Source: an uncultured beta proteobacterium
Lineage (GTDB): Bacteria > Pseudomonadota > Gammaproteobacteria > Burkholderiales > Burkholderiaceae_C
DNA: 64,000 bases
Assembly (NCBI GenBank): GCA_903876735.1
Contig: CAIRAW010000001.1
Span: 42,199 to 106,198, forward strand
Direction of reading: 5' to 3'
Within the stretch, counting starts at the first letter, position 1. Each line of letters begins with the position of its first letter. Both the position numbers and the translations under genes were made by a program. A model generated the notes under the pieces. It worked only from the letters and a program-made list of their open reading frames with translations. It searched no databases and was not told the origin of the DNA. Shown piece by piece: positions 8,066 through 17,103 of this stretch.

Positions 8066-9199
8066 ATGACCATCACCAATTTCTCCTTTCCGACACCGAT
8101 CAAATTCGGCACCGACGCACGCAAACTGGTCGCCGCCCACCTGCTTGAGGCCGGCTGCAAACGCCCGCTGGTCGTGACCGACAAAGCGCTGGGCGTGCTG
8201 CCGGTACTGGCCGAGTTCCTGAGCCACCTGGCCGGTCTCGATGTGGCGGTGTTCGCCGGTGTCTTTGGCAACCCGACCTGCAGCCAGGTGATGGACGGCG
8301 CGGCGGCCTACAAGGCGCACCGTGCGGATTGCATTATCGGTTTTGGCGGTGGCGCCGCGCTCGACGTCGCCAAGGTGGTCGGCGTGGCCGCCACGCACGA
8401 GGGCGATATTCTCGAATACGTCTGGGACAACCCAAAGGTGCGCCCCATCGAGAACGCGCTGCCTTACTTCGTCGCGCTGCCGACCACCTCGGGCACCGGC
8501 TCTGAAGTCGGGCGCTCCAGCGTCGTGAGCGAGAACGACACGCACCTCAAGCGCGTCGTCTTCAGCCCCAAAATCCTGGCGCGCTGCGTCTTTGCCGACC
8601 CGGTGCTGACCCTGGGCTTGCCACCGGCCATGACAGCGGCTACCGGCATGGACGCACTGACGCACAACATAGAGAGCTACCTGTCGCCGGCCTACCACCC
8701 GCTGTGCGACGGCATTGCGCTTGAAGGCACGCGCATTGCGGCCGCTGCGCTGCTGACCGCCGTCAAGCAGCCAAGCCAGTTGCAGGCGCGCTCCGACATG
8801 ATGATGGCCTCCATGATGGGCGCGATTGCCTTCCAGAAAGACCTCGGCGCCGTGCACTCCTGCGCGCACGCACTGGGCGCCGTCTGCGACATGCACCACG
8901 GCCTGGCCAACGCGCTGATGATCGACACCGTGCTGGCCTGGAACCAGCAAATGGTGCCGGCCAAGTTCGACGAACTGGCCCATGTCTGCCAGGTGGCGGG
9001 CGGCGGCGCGGCCTTTGTGCCCTGGCTCAAGCAGCTCAAGGAGAGCATCGGCATCAGCGGCGGCCTGGCCGCGCACGGCGTCAAACCGGACCAGTTGGCG
9101 CGCCTGGTGCAGGTTGCAACGGCCGACATCTGCCACCAGACCAATCCGCGGCCCTGCACTTCGGCAGACTTCGAAGCCCTCTTTAAGGCCGCGATGTGA
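8066..9199 (+). CDS. Iron-containing (group III) alcohol dehydrogenase
   Basis: A 377-residue NAD(P)-dependent iron-type alcohol dehydrogenase. It shows the dinucleotide motif IIGFGGGAALDVAK near residue 90 and PTTSGTGSEV near 138. Metal ligands can be seen in MDALTHNIESY, AVHSCAHALGA and DMHHGLANA. The start ATG follows GAAGAA after an 11-nt gap from the ligase gene. Two roles fit the context: oxidising the alcohol of a gamma-glutamyl alkanolamide, or reducing phosphonoacetaldehyde to 2-hydroxyethylphosphonate. The operon order with a ligase, hydrolase and ALDH favours the first. Confidence 0.88.
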   Translation: MTITNFSFPTPIKFGTDARKLVAAHLLEAGCKRPLVVTDKALGVLPVLAEFLSHLAGLDVAVFAGVFGNPTCSQVMDGAAAYKAHRADCIIGFGGGAALDVAKVVGVAATHEGDILEYVWDNPKVRPIENALPYFVALPTTSGTGSEVGRSSVVSENDTHLKRVVFSPKILARCVFADPVLTLGLPPAMTAATGMDALTHNIESYLSPAYHPLCDGIALEGTRIAAAALLTAVKQPSQLQARSDMMMASMMGAIAFQKDLGAVHSCAHALGAVCDMHHGLANALMIDTVLAWNQQMVPAKFDELAHVCQVAGGGAAFVPWLKQLKESIGISGGLAAHGVKPDQLARLVQVATADICHQTNPRPCTSADFEALFKAAM

Positions 9200-9990
9200 T
9201 GAAAGAACGTCTCAAAATCGGCATCAGCGCCTGCTTCCTGCACCCGGACCCGAACCGCACGGTGTTTGCCAAGAAGACGCTGCAGTACATCGAACAGTCG
9301 ATGGCGCACTGGGTCATGTCGACCGGCGCGCTGCCGGTGATGATTCCGTCGCCGGCCGGCGATGCGGCCCGGAGCGAGCCGCATTTTGATGACTACGCGC
9401 AGTGGCTCGACGGCCTGGTGCTGCACGGCGGCGCCGATGTCTGGCCCGGCAGCTACGGTGAGGCGCCGCTGGAAGAGCGCTGGAGCGGCGACCGCCTGCG
9501 CGACGAATACGAGATTGCGCTCGTCAAAGCCTTTGTCGCCGCCGGCAAGCCGGTGTTTGGCGTCTGCCGCGGCTTGCAACTGATCAACGTCGCCTTTGGC
9601 GGCACGCTCTTGCAGGACATCGGCACACAGCAACCGGGCGCGCTGGCGCACCGCGACGCCGACCGCTACGACCACAACTTCCATGCGCTTGAAATCGCTC
9701 CCGACAGCCGTATGCAGGCCTTGCTCGATGGCGCGCCAAGCTGCAAGATCAACAGCATCCACCACCAGGGCATCAAGGACCTGGCCAAGGACTTTGTGGT
9801 CGAGGCACGCTGTCCGGATGACGGCATGATCGAGGCCATCCGCTACACCGGCCCGGCCTATGTGGCGGCCGTGCAATGGCATCCGGAATTCCACCATAAC
9901 GACCTGGGCACGCTGGACGACACGCCATTGCTCAACGACTTTCTCGATGCGGCACAAGCCGCCAAAGCCAAAACGGAAACCACAGCATGA
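9199..9990 (+). CDS. Gamma-glutamyl hydrolase, class-I amidotransferase fold (PuuD/IpuF-like)
   Basis: A 263-residue peptidase C26-type hydrolase. The nucleophile elbow is FGVCRGLQLINVAFGG (cysteine near residue 121) and the His-Glu pair is in VAAVQWHPEFHHN. LVLHGGADVWPGSYGE marks the PuuD group. It would cut the gamma-glutamyl bond of the oxidised product, returning glutamate. The ATG at 9199 overlaps the previous stop as TGATG; a GTG three bases earlier is also possible. The next gene starts inside its stop (ATGA), so three genes are translationally coupled. Confidence 0.87.
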   Translation: MKERLKIGISACFLHPDPNRTVFAKKTLQYIEQSMAHWVMSTGALPVMIPSPAGDAARSEPHFDDYAQWLDGLVLHGGADVWPGSYGEAPLEERWSGDRLRDEYEIALVKAFVAAGKPVFGVCRGLQLINVAFGGTLLQDIGTQQPGALAHRDADRYDHNFHALEIAPDSRMQALLDGAPSCKINSIHHQGIKDLAKDFVVEARCPDDGMIEAIRYTGPAYVAAVQWHPEFHHNDLGTLDDTPLLNDFLDAAQAAKAKTETTA

Positions 9991-11357
9991 ATCAACTCGC
10001 CATCCACAACCCGGCCAACGGCAACCTGATCACCCAGGTGCACGCCGATGATGCCGCCTCGGTCGCGGCCAAGGCCGCGCGCGCGCGCGCCGCCCAAGCC
10101 GGCTGGCGGGATGTGCCGCTGACGGAGCGCAAGGCCTGCATCACGCGCTTTCGCGCCGGCGTCGTGGCCGAGCTTGAGGTGCTGGCCGCCATCATGACGA
10201 GCGAGACCGGCAAGCCGATCAAGATGTCGCGCAACGAGCTCAACGGCCTGCTCGGGCGCATCGACTTCTTCCTCAAGGAAGTCGATGCCCAACTCGTGAC
10301 CGAAACCGTGTTTGCCGAAGGCGGCATGACCGAGCAGATCCAGCCGATCCCGCTCGGTCTGGTGGCCAACATCTCGGCCTGGAACTACCCCTGGTTTGTC
10401 GGCGGCAACGTCTACATTCCGGCACTGCTGACCGGCAACGCCGTGCTCTACAAGCCCTCCGAATTCGCGACGCTGAGCGGCCTGGCGATGGCGCGCCTGC
10501 TGCACGGCGCCGGTGTGCCGCAGGACGTCTTCATCACCGTCATCGGTGGCGGCGAGGTCGGGCAGGCGCTGCTGGACCAAAAAATCGACGGCCTGTTTTT
10601 CACCGGCTCCTACGCCACCGGCGCGCACATTGCGCGGGCACTCGGACCGCGCATGGTCAAGCTGCAACTCGAGCTCGGCGGCAAGGACCCGACCTACGTC
10701 TGTGAGGACGCAGACCCGAAGGCTGCCGCCGAGTCGCTGGCCGACGGTGCCATGTACAACACCGGCCAGAGCTGCTGCTCGGTCGAACGCATCTACGTGC
10801 ACGAGAGCATTTACGACGCCTTTGTCGCCGCTTTCGTTGAAACGGTGCGCGGCTTCAAGGTCGGCGACCCGGCCAGTGAGGACACCTACATCGGCGCCAT
10901 CACGCGCGCGCCGCAACTCGCCGTACTTGAGGCCCAGGTGGCCGACGCCAAGGCCAAAGGCGCCACGCTGCTTTTCGGCGGCACGCGCCTGAGCGGCCCG
11001 GGCAACTGGTTCGCGCCAACCGTATTCTCGAACGTGAACCACAGCATGGAGCTGATGCGCGAAGAAAGTTTTGGCCCGATCATCGGCATCCAGAAAGTCT
11101 CGGGCGACGGCGAAGCGGTCACGCTGATGAACGACACGCGCTACGGTCTGACCGCCGGCGTCTTCACGCGCGACGAAGCACGCGCCAGGGCCCTGCTGTC
11201 ACAGGTGAACGCCGGCAGCGTTTACTGGAACTGCTGCGACCGCGTCAGCCCGCGCCTGCCCTGGAGCGGCCACGGCGATTCCGGCGTCGGCCTGACCCTG
11301 TCAACCTACGGCATCCAGACCTTCACCCGGCCCAAGGCCTGGCATTTGCGGGCATGA
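9987..11357 (+). CDS. NAD(P)-dependent aldehyde dehydrogenase
   Basis: A 456-residue aldehyde dehydrogenase. It has the oxyanion region SAWNYPWFVGGNVYIPALLTG, the cofactor loop LFFTGSYATGAHIARAL, the general-base glutamate in QLELGGKDPTYV, and the catalytic cysteine in YNTGQSCCSVERIYV. In the proposed module it converts the aldehyde from the iron dehydrogenase to a carboxylate, for example gamma-glutamylglycine. Oxidation of phosphonoacetaldehyde to phosphonoacetate, as by PhnY, is the rival idea. ATGA overlap with the hydrolase gene. It is the last gene of the operon; a repeat element follows 28 nt later. Confidence 0.88.
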   Translation: MNQLAIHNPANGNLITQVHADDAASVAAKAARARAAQAGWRDVPLTERKACITRFRAGVVAELEVLAAIMTSETGKPIKMSRNELNGLLGRIDFFLKEVDAQLVTETVFAEGGMTEQIQPIPLGLVANISAWNYPWFVGGNVYIPALLTGNAVLYKPSEFATLSGLAMARLLHGAGVPQDVFITVIGGGEVGQALLDQKIDGLFFTGSYATGAHIARALGPRMVKLQLELGGKDPTYVCEDADPKAAAESLADGAMYNTGQSCCSVERIYVHESIYDAFVAAFVETVRGFKVGDPASEDTYIGAITRAPQLAVLEAQVADAKAKGATLLFGGTRLSGPGNWFAPTVFSNVNHSMELMREESFGPIIGIQKVSGDGEAVTLMNDTRYGLTAGVFTRDEARARALLSQVNAGSVYWNCCDRVSPRLPWSGHGDSGVGLTLSTYGIQTFTRPKAWHLRA

Positions 11358-11384
11358 GCCGGGAGGCACAGTGGCACGCGCAGC

Positions 11385-11470
11385 ATGGATTGCGGGTCAA
11401 GCCCGCAATGACAAATTCAGTTGTCATGGCTTCCCACGCCTGTCATCCCGGGCTTGACCCGGGATCCATG
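11385..11470. repeat. REP-like element, copy B (hairpins in the opposite order)
   Basis: ATTGCGGGTCAAGCCCGCAAT and its ATGACA tail come first (11385-11413). About eight bases later TGTCATGGC begins the second half, which ends with CCCGGGCTTGACCCGGG and ATCCATG at 11470. The same two hairpin units occur as in the copy at 5371-5477 but in swapped order. It lies between the aldehyde dehydrogenase and the HAD gene. Confidence 0.85.
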
Positions 11471-11471
11471 C

Positions 11472-11499
11472 CTTGTGACTTGCGACTTGTGACTTGCGG
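11472..11499. repeat. 14-bp tandem duplication
   Basis: CTTGTGACTTGCGA (11472-11485) is followed directly by CTTGTGACTTGCGG (11486-11499). It abuts the repeat element and lies just upstream of the HAD gene start, so it may be a slippage product. No function is implied. Confidence 0.75.
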
Positions 11500-11513
11500 A
11501 AAGTACCAACCCA

Positions 11514-12179
11514 TTGCCCAAACTCACCCTGTTTGACCTCGACCACACGCTGCTGACCGGAGACAGCGATGTGCTGTGGTGCGACTTCCTGATCGCGCAG
11601 GGCGTGCTGGACCGGGCGAGTTTTGCCGCGCGCAACACCGACATGGATGCGCGCTACCGCCTGGGAACGGTCGGGCTCGAGGAGTTCGCCAACTTTTACG
11701 TCGGCACCCTGGCCGGGCGCACGGCGCAGGACTGGGAGCCGCTGCGCCAGGAATTTCTGGCTGGCGTGATCGTGCCGCGCATCGGCAGCGCTGCCATGGA
11801 CCTGGTGCACGCGCATCTGGACGCTGGCGACCTGGTGGCCATGACCACGGCCACCAACCGCTTCATCACCGAACTCACGGCGCGGCATTTCGGTATCGAT
11901 CACCTGATCGCCACCGAGCCGCAGATGCAGGACCAGCACTTCACCGGGCGCACCCACGGCACGCTCAACATGCGCGAAGGCAAGGTAACAAGGCTGCACG
12001 ACTGGCTGAGCCAGCGCGGTCAGCGCTTCGAGGATTTCGAGAGCACGGCCTACAGCGACTCGATCAACGACCTGCCGCTGCTGCAGGCGGTGCAGCGGGC
12101 CGTCGCGGTCGATCCGGATGAACGCCTGCAGGCCCAGGCGCAAGCACAGGGCTGGCCCATCCTGCGTCTGGCGCGCTGA
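11514..12179 (+). CDS. HAD-superfamily IB phosphatase (SerB-like)
   Basis: A 221-residue HAD hydrolase with all core motifs: motif I LTLFDLDHTLL at residues 4-14 (two nucleophilic aspartates), motif II MTTATNRF near 109, a lysine in REGKVTRL, and motif III/IV YSDSINDLPLL near 180. The helical cap between motifs I and II matches subfamily IB, which includes phosphoserine phosphatases and histidinol-phosphate phosphatases. The start is TTG at 11514 with a poor ribosome site. The substrate is unknown. It is convergent with chrA, the stops being one base apart. Confidence 0.83.
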   Translation: MPKLTLFDLDHTLLTGDSDVLWCDFLIAQGVLDRASFAARNTDMDARYRLGTVGLEEFANFYVGTLAGRTAQDWEPLRQEFLAGVIVPRIGSAAMDLVHAHLDAGDLVAMTTATNRFITELTARHFGIDHLIATEPQMQDQHFTGRTHGTLNMREGKVTRLHDWLSQRGQRFEDFESTAYSDSINDLPLLQAVQRAVAVDPDERLQAQAQAQGWPILRLAR

Positions 12180-12180
12180 G

Positions 12181-13524
12181 TCAGCGCAACAACTGCCAGA
12201 GCAGGCCCAGCGCGGCAGCGCCCGCAATAACCGGGATCACGCCGACCTTGAAGCGCAAGATGGCCACGCCAGCGGCAAGACCGATCGCCAGTGACGCCCA
12301 TTCAAAGCCAGCCGCCAGCCCCATCGGCCAGAGCACGTGGTAGGCAAAGAACAGGGCCAGATTGGCGATGACGCCGACGACCGCCGCCGTGATGCCGGTC
12401 AGCGGTGCTGTGAATTTCAGATTGCCGTGCGTCGACTCGATGAACGGGCCACCCGCCAGGATGAAGAAGAACGAAGGCAGGAAGGTGAACCAGGTCACAA
12501 CTGAGGCCGCCACCACGCCGGACAGGAAGAGCGAAGCCGTGCCAAAAATCGCCTGTGTCCAGCCACCGACAAAACCGACAAAGGCCACCACCATGATGAG
12601 CGGGCCCGGTGTGGTCTCGCCCAGCGCCAGACCGTCAATCATCTGCGCCGCGCTGAGCCAGTGGAAGTGCTCTACCGCCCCTTGGTAAACATAGGGCAGC
12701 ACAGCATAGGCGCCACCGAAGGTCAACAGCGCGGCCTTGGTGAAGAACCAGGCCATTTGCGTCAACACGCTGTCCCAACCACCAGCCCAGATCAACAGAC
12801 CCATGCCGAGCAGCCATAGCCCCAGCGACACCAGTACCACGCGTAGGAAACCGGTCCAGCTGAACCGGGCGTGCGCGGGCGTCGGCGTCGCGTCATCGAT
12901 CAGGGCTGCGCCATAGTGCGTGGCCGCTTTGCCGCGGCCACCACCGACGGCGAATTTGGCCGGCGCAACACGCCCGCCGATGTAACCGGCAAGGCCTGCG
13001 GCCAGCACAATCAAGGGAAACGGAAGTTGCAGGGCATAAATGGCAACGAAGGCGGCAATCGCGATGCCCCACAGCACAGGGTTCTTCAGGGCACGGCTGC
13101 CGATGCGGTGCGCCGCTGACACGACGATGGCGGTCACGGCGGGCTTGATGCCGTAGAGCAGACCGGCCACGGCTGGCACGTCACCATAGGCCAGGTAGAC
13201 CCAGGACAGGCCAATCAGGATGAAGAGAGAAGGCAGCACAAAAAGGCAACCGGCCACGATGCCGCCCCAGGTCCGGTGCAGCAACCAGCCCAGGTAAATC
13301 GCAAGTTGCTGCGCTTCGGGCCCGGGCAGCAGCATGCAGTAATTGAGGGCGTGCAGAAAGCGGTTTTCGGAGATCCAGCGCCGGCGCTCCACCAGGTCCT
13401 GGTGCATGATCGCAATCTGCCCGGCCGGGCCGCCAAAGCCGATGCAACCCAGGCGCAACCAGTACCAGAACGCCTGACTCAGGGTCGGTGCCGGCGGTGT
13501 CGCTTTTGGGTCCATGTTTTCCAT
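12181..13524 (-). CDS. chrA: Chromate transporter
   Basis: A 447-residue inner-membrane protein with two CHR domains in tandem, the long ChrA form that exports chromate. The N-terminal half has GFGGPAGQIAIMHQDLV and LLPGPEAQQLAIYLGW. The C-terminal half has the matching FGGAYAVLPYVYQGAV and TPGPLIMVVAFVGFVGGW. About ten to twelve hydrophobic helices are visible. ATG at 13524 or the in-frame ATG at 13515 may be used; neither has a clear ribosome site. A 10-bp palindrome ACAAGCTTGT sits immediately upstream of the start. No chrB or other resistance gene is adjacent. Confidence 0.88.
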   Translation of the reverse strand: MENMDPKATPPAPTLSQAFWYWLRLGCIGFGGPAGQIAIMHQDLVERRRWISENRFLHALNYCMLLPGPEAQQLAIYLGWLLHRTWGGIVAGCLFVLPSLFILIGLSWVYLAYGDVPAVAGLLYGIKPAVTAIVVSAAHRIGSRALKNPVLWGIAIAAFVAIYALQLPFPLIVLAAGLAGYIGGRVAPAKFAVGGGRGKAATHYGAALIDDATPTPAHARFSWTGFLRVVLVSLGLWLLGMGLLIWAGGWDSVLTQMAWFFTKAALLTFGGAYAVLPYVYQGAVEHFHWLSAAQMIDGLALGETTPGPLIMVVAFVGFVGGWTQAIFGTASLFLSGVVAASVVTWFTFLPSFFFILAGGPFIESTHGNLKFTAPLTGITAAVVGVIANLALFFAYHVLWPMGLAAGFEWASLAIGLAAGVAILRFKVGVIPVIAGAAALGLLWQLLR

Positions 13525-13623
13525 GACAAGCTTGTACCATGGCTTGCAGTTTTACGCGCCAAACCAGGCCAACAGCCCGCAGAAGTTCGGCGCCTTCTCA
13601 CTGAATTTTGAAACAAGGAAACC

Positions 13624-15177
13624 ATGAACCCGATGATCCGTCGCCAAACCCTGGGTGATGTGCTGCGCCGCACAGCGCAGCGCGTACCCGCCAAGACCGC
13701 CATCATTTGTGGCGAAACGCAGTGGACCTATGCCGAGTTCGACGCCCTGGTGACGCGCCTGGCGGCAGGACTGGCCCAGATTGGCGTGCTGCAGGGCGAG
13801 CGCGTTGCCGTGCTGGCGCGCAATTCGCACGGCTTTGCGGCGCTGCGCTTTGCGCTGGCGCGCCTGGGTGCCGTGCTGGTGCCGATCAACTTCATGCTCA
13901 AAGCCGAAGAGGTTGCCTTCATCCTGCGCCACGCCGGCGCGCGCACGCTGGCCACCGACAGCGGACTGGCCGAGCTGGCGCGCGCAGCCGCAGCGCTGCA
14001 AACCGAGGTCCGCGAATTCATCTGGCTGCCATCGGAAGACCCAAGCACGGCGGTGGCCGGCATGCACAGCTTTGACAACCTGGCCGCCTGCACGGCAGCG
14101 CTGCCGATGGTGACGCTTGCCAGCACCGACCTGCTGCAAATCGTCTACACCAGCGGCACCGAATCGAGCCCCAAAGGCGTGATGCTGACGCACGACGCCG
14201 TGCTCTGGCAGTACGTGAGCTGCCTGGTCGATGCCGAAATCACGGCGCAGGACCTGACGCTGCACGCGCTGCCGCTGTACCACTGCGCGCAGCTTGACGT
14301 CTTCTTTGGCCCTGCGATCTACATCGGCAGCAGCAACGTCATCACATCCAAGCCCGTGCCCGACAACCTGCTCGCGCTGATCGAAAAATTCAAGGTCACG
14401 AGTTTCTTTGCACCGCCGACGGTCTGGATCGCGCTGCTGCGCTCGCCGGTTTTCGATGTCAACCGCATCGCGAGTCTGGTCAAGGGCTATTACGGCGCCT
14501 CCATCATGCCGGTCGAGGTGTTGCGCGAACTCGCTGCGCGCCTGCCCAAGGTGCGGCTGTGGAACCTCTACGGCCAGACCGAGATTGCGCCGCTGGCGAC
14601 CATGCTGGGCCCGGATGACCAGTTGCGCAAACCCGGCTCCTGCGGCCGGGCCGTGCTCAACGTCGAAACGCGCGTGGTGGACGACCAGATGCAGGACGTG
14701 CGCGTGGGCGAGGTCGGCGAGATCGTGCACCGCTCACCGCACCTGATGCTGGGCTACTTCCATGACGACGAGCGCACACGCGCCGCCTTCAGTGGCGACT
14801 GGTTTCACAGCGGAGACCTGGGCATCATCGACGACGAGGGTTTCATCAGCGTGGTCGACCGCATGAAGGACATGATCAAGTCTGGCGGCGAGAACGTCGC
14901 CAGCCGCGAGGTTGAGGAAATGATTTACCGCATGCCGCAGGTCAGCGAAGTGGCGGTGATCGGTCTGGCGGACCCGCGCTGGGTCGAGGCCGTCACAGCG
15001 GTGATCGTGCTCAAGGACGGTCAGGCGCTCAGCGAAGCGGAAGTCATGGCCCACTGCAACACACACATGGCCAGCTTCAAGAGCCCCAAACGCGTGGTCT
15101 TCACCGACGCACTGCCGAAAAACCCGAGCGGCAAGCTGCTCAAACGCGAGTTGCGCAGAAGTTACGACAAACCATAG
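13624..15177 (+). CDS. AMP-forming acyl-CoA synthetase
   Basis: A 517-residue ANL-superfamily ligase that activates a carboxylic acid as acyl-AMP and then acyl-CoA. Key motifs are the P-loop YTSGTESSPKGVMLTH near residue 178, LYGQTEIAP near 316, the hinge aspartate in GDLGIIDDEGFISVVDRMKDMIKSGGE near 400, and the C-terminal catalytic lysine in PKNPSGKLLKREL. AAGGAA precedes the ATG. It stands alone between chrA (divergent) and the diguanylate cyclase. Chain-length specificity cannot be read; medium- or long-chain acids are typical for this group. Confidence 0.87.
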   Translation: MNPMIRRQTLGDVLRRTAQRVPAKTAIICGETQWTYAEFDALVTRLAAGLAQIGVLQGERVAVLARNSHGFAALRFALARLGAVLVPINFMLKAEEVAFILRHAGARTLATDSGLAELARAAAALQTEVREFIWLPSEDPSTAVAGMHSFDNLAACTAALPMVTLASTDLLQIVYTSGTESSPKGVMLTHDAVLWQYVSCLVDAEITAQDLTLHALPLYHCAQLDVFFGPAIYIGSSNVITSKPVPDNLLALIEKFKVTSFFAPPTVWIALLRSPVFDVNRIASLVKGYYGASIMPVEVLRELAARLPKVRLWNLYGQTEIAPLATMLGPDDQLRKPGSCGRAVLNVETRVVDDQMQDVRVGEVGEIVHRSPHLMLGYFHDDERTRAAFSGDWFHSGDLGIIDDEGFISVVDRMKDMIKSGGENVASREVEEMIYRMPQVSEVAVIGLADPRWVEAVTAVIVLKDGQALSEAEVMAHCNTHMASFKSPKRVVFTDALPKNPSGKLLKRELRRSYDKP

Positions 15178-15184
15178 GCCAGAC

Positions 15185-15202
15185 CCGAGCCCGCGGGCTC
15201 GG
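15185..15202 (+). terminator. GC-rich perfect palindrome after the acyl-CoA synthetase
   Basis: CCGAGCCCGCGGGCTCGG is a perfect 18-bp palindrome eight bases past the stop codon. Only a poor T-rich tail (CTTGTTAT) follows, so it may be a terminator or a 3'-end stabiliser. Confidence 0.5.
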
Positions 15203-15237
15203 CCGCTTGTTATCGGCCGCCAATCCATCAAGCTATC

Positions 15238-17103
15238 ATGCCTTCGATGTATTCAGTATTCACGCGTTGCCGCCTGACACTTCTGTTGCTTTGCGGATTC
15301 TTCTTTCTGAGCACCCATGCCTTTGCTGGCGAAAAGGTGCTCGACGTCACGCGACTGGGCCATGAAGCCGTTTCCCTGACCGACCACTTCGCGGTCTTCG
15401 AAGACCCCAGCGCCGCCCTGTCCCGGAGCGATGTCAGCAGCCCGGAATTCGCCCAGCGTTTCACGGCCAACCAGAAACCCGGGCAGGCATTGGGTTTTTC
15501 CTATACCCGCTCGGCAATCTGGCTGCGCCTGCATCTGAAGAACCCGGGCGACAAGCCGGTCGAACTTGTGCTCGACATCGCTTACGCCTTATTGGCCAAG
15601 GTCGATTTCTACCAGCCAACGGACCAGGGCTACCAGCACATTGAAGCCGGCTATACCCGACCGACCCCGGCGCAGGCGCTTGCGAGCCGCTTTATCGCCC
15701 TGCGGATTGTGCTGCCGGCCGGCGCTGATCAGCAGGTATACCTGCGTGCAGAGACACCCAATTCCTTGAACGTTCCGGCAAGCTTGTGGACCAGCGAAGC
15801 CTTCCACGCCCATCAGCCGGCGGACTACGCGGTGCAGGCCCTGTATTTCGGCATCGTGCTCGCCATCGGTTTCTATAACCTGATGCTGTACTTTGCCTTG
15901 CGCGATCTGAGTTACCTGCTCTACGTCGTTTTTGCCAGCGGTGTTGCGCTGGCTTTGGCGAACTTTACGGGCATGGGCGCCGAATTTGTGTGGGGCGTCG
16001 CACCGGTCTGGTCGAAAATTGGCGTCAATGTGCCAGCGGCGCTTGCCTCCGTCGCCATGCTCCTGTTCACGCGGCGCATGCTCACCACCGAGCAACTGGT
16101 ACCGCGCATTGATCAGTGGATCAAGCTGTTCATCGCTGCAAACGCCGCGTCGTTCTTCCTGCTGATTTTCTGGTTTCAGGAATTCAACCCATTCTTCGTC
16201 ACCATGAACCTGGTGACCTCGCTGCTTATTTTGGCCACGGGTGTCATCTGCGCCCGCCAGCGCCAGCGCAGCGCGTATTTCTTTGTCGCCGCTTTTTCTG
16301 TGCTGTTCCTGGCCAATGCCTTGACCCACCTGCGCAATCTTGGCATTCTGCCGACCAACGTTTTCACCAGCGATGGCATGCAGATCGGATCTGCGCTTGA
16401 GATGCTGTTGCTGTCACTTGCGCTGGCCGATCGGTTCAACAAGATGCGGCGCGAAAGAATGGACGCGCAAACCCAGGCGCTGCGAATCCAGGGCGAACTG
16501 CTGGAAAAACTCAAGGCATCCGAGCAGTTGCTGGAAGCCCGCGTGGCCGATCGCACGGCGCAATTGCAACTTGTCAACCAGCAGCTCGAAGCCCTCAGCA
16601 CCACCGACGCCTTGACCGGCCTGGCAAACCGCCGTCACTTTGACACGGTTCTGGCCAACGAATGGGCCCGGGCGTCGCGACTGGGGCAGCCACTGGCGCT
16701 TGGATTGCTGGACGTCGACTGGTTCAAGCCCTACAACGATCACTACGGTCATCAAGCCGGCGACGACTGCCTGCGCCAGGTGGCCAGGGTTTTGTCGGGC
16801 AGCATCAGCCGCTCGGGCGATCTGGTGGCGCGCTACGGTGGCGAAGAATTCGTATTCATCGCGCTGGCGACTGATCTTGCAAGCGCCACCACGATGGCGC
16901 ACCGGGTGTGCGAATCGCTGCGCTGCGCCGGCTTGCCGCACGCGCTGTCTGAATTTGCCTGCGTCACGGCCAGCATCGGCGTGGCAAGCTGCATGCCCGG
17001 TCAGGGCAACAGCGCAGAGGCCTTGCTCAGAGCCGCAGACCGCGCCCTGTACAGCGCCAAGAGACAAGGGCGAAACCGGGTTGTTTCAGAGCCTGCTGTT
17101 TAA
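15238..17103 (+). CDS. Membrane diguanylate cyclase with 7TM-DISM sensor
   Basis: A 621-residue protein predicted to make cyclic di-GMP. A signal peptide (about 1-30) is followed by a periplasmic DISMED2-like beta domain (about 40-175), seven hydrophobic segments (about 190-390), a coiled coil, and a GGDEF domain (about 450-615). The active site reads GGEEF at 534-538, a functional variant. An RSGD inhibitory I-site lies five residues upstream, so product feedback is likely. The gene is convergent with the histidine kinase and their 3' ends overlap by 4 nt. The periplasmic ligand is unknown. Confidence 0.9.
   Translation: MPSMYSVFTRCRLTLLLLCGFFFLSTHAFAGEKVLDVTRLGHEAVSLTDHFAVFEDPSAALSRSDVSSPEFAQRFTANQKPGQALGFSYTRSAIWLRLHLKNPGDKPVELVLDIAYALLAKVDFYQPTDQGYQHIEAGYTRPTPAQALASRFIALRIVLPAGADQQVYLRAETPNSLNVPASLWTSEAFHAHQPADYAVQALYFGIVLAIGFYNLMLYFALRDLSYLLYVVFASGVALALANFTGMGAEFVWGVAPVWSKIGVNVPAALASVAMLLFTRRMLTTEQLVPRIDQWIKLFIAANAASFFLLIFWFQEFNPFFVTMNLVTSLLILATGVICARQRQRSAYFFVAAFSVLFLANALTHLRNLGILPTNVFTSDGMQIGSALEMLLLSLALADRFNKMRRERMDAQTQALRIQGELLEKLKASEQLLEARVADRTAQLQLVNQQLEALSTTDALTGLANRRHFDTVLANEWARASRLGQPLALGLLDVDWFKPYNDHYGHQAGDDCLRQVARVLSGSISRSGDLVARYGGEEFVFIALATDLASATTMAHRVCESLRCAGLPHALSEFACVTASIGVASCMPGQGNSAEALLRAADRALYSAKRQGRNRVVSEPAV

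Noticed and set aside
9858..11042. 394-residue minus-strand frame opposite the aldehyde dehydrogenase
   Set aside because: Antisense artefact; the plus-strand enzyme has all catalytic motifs.
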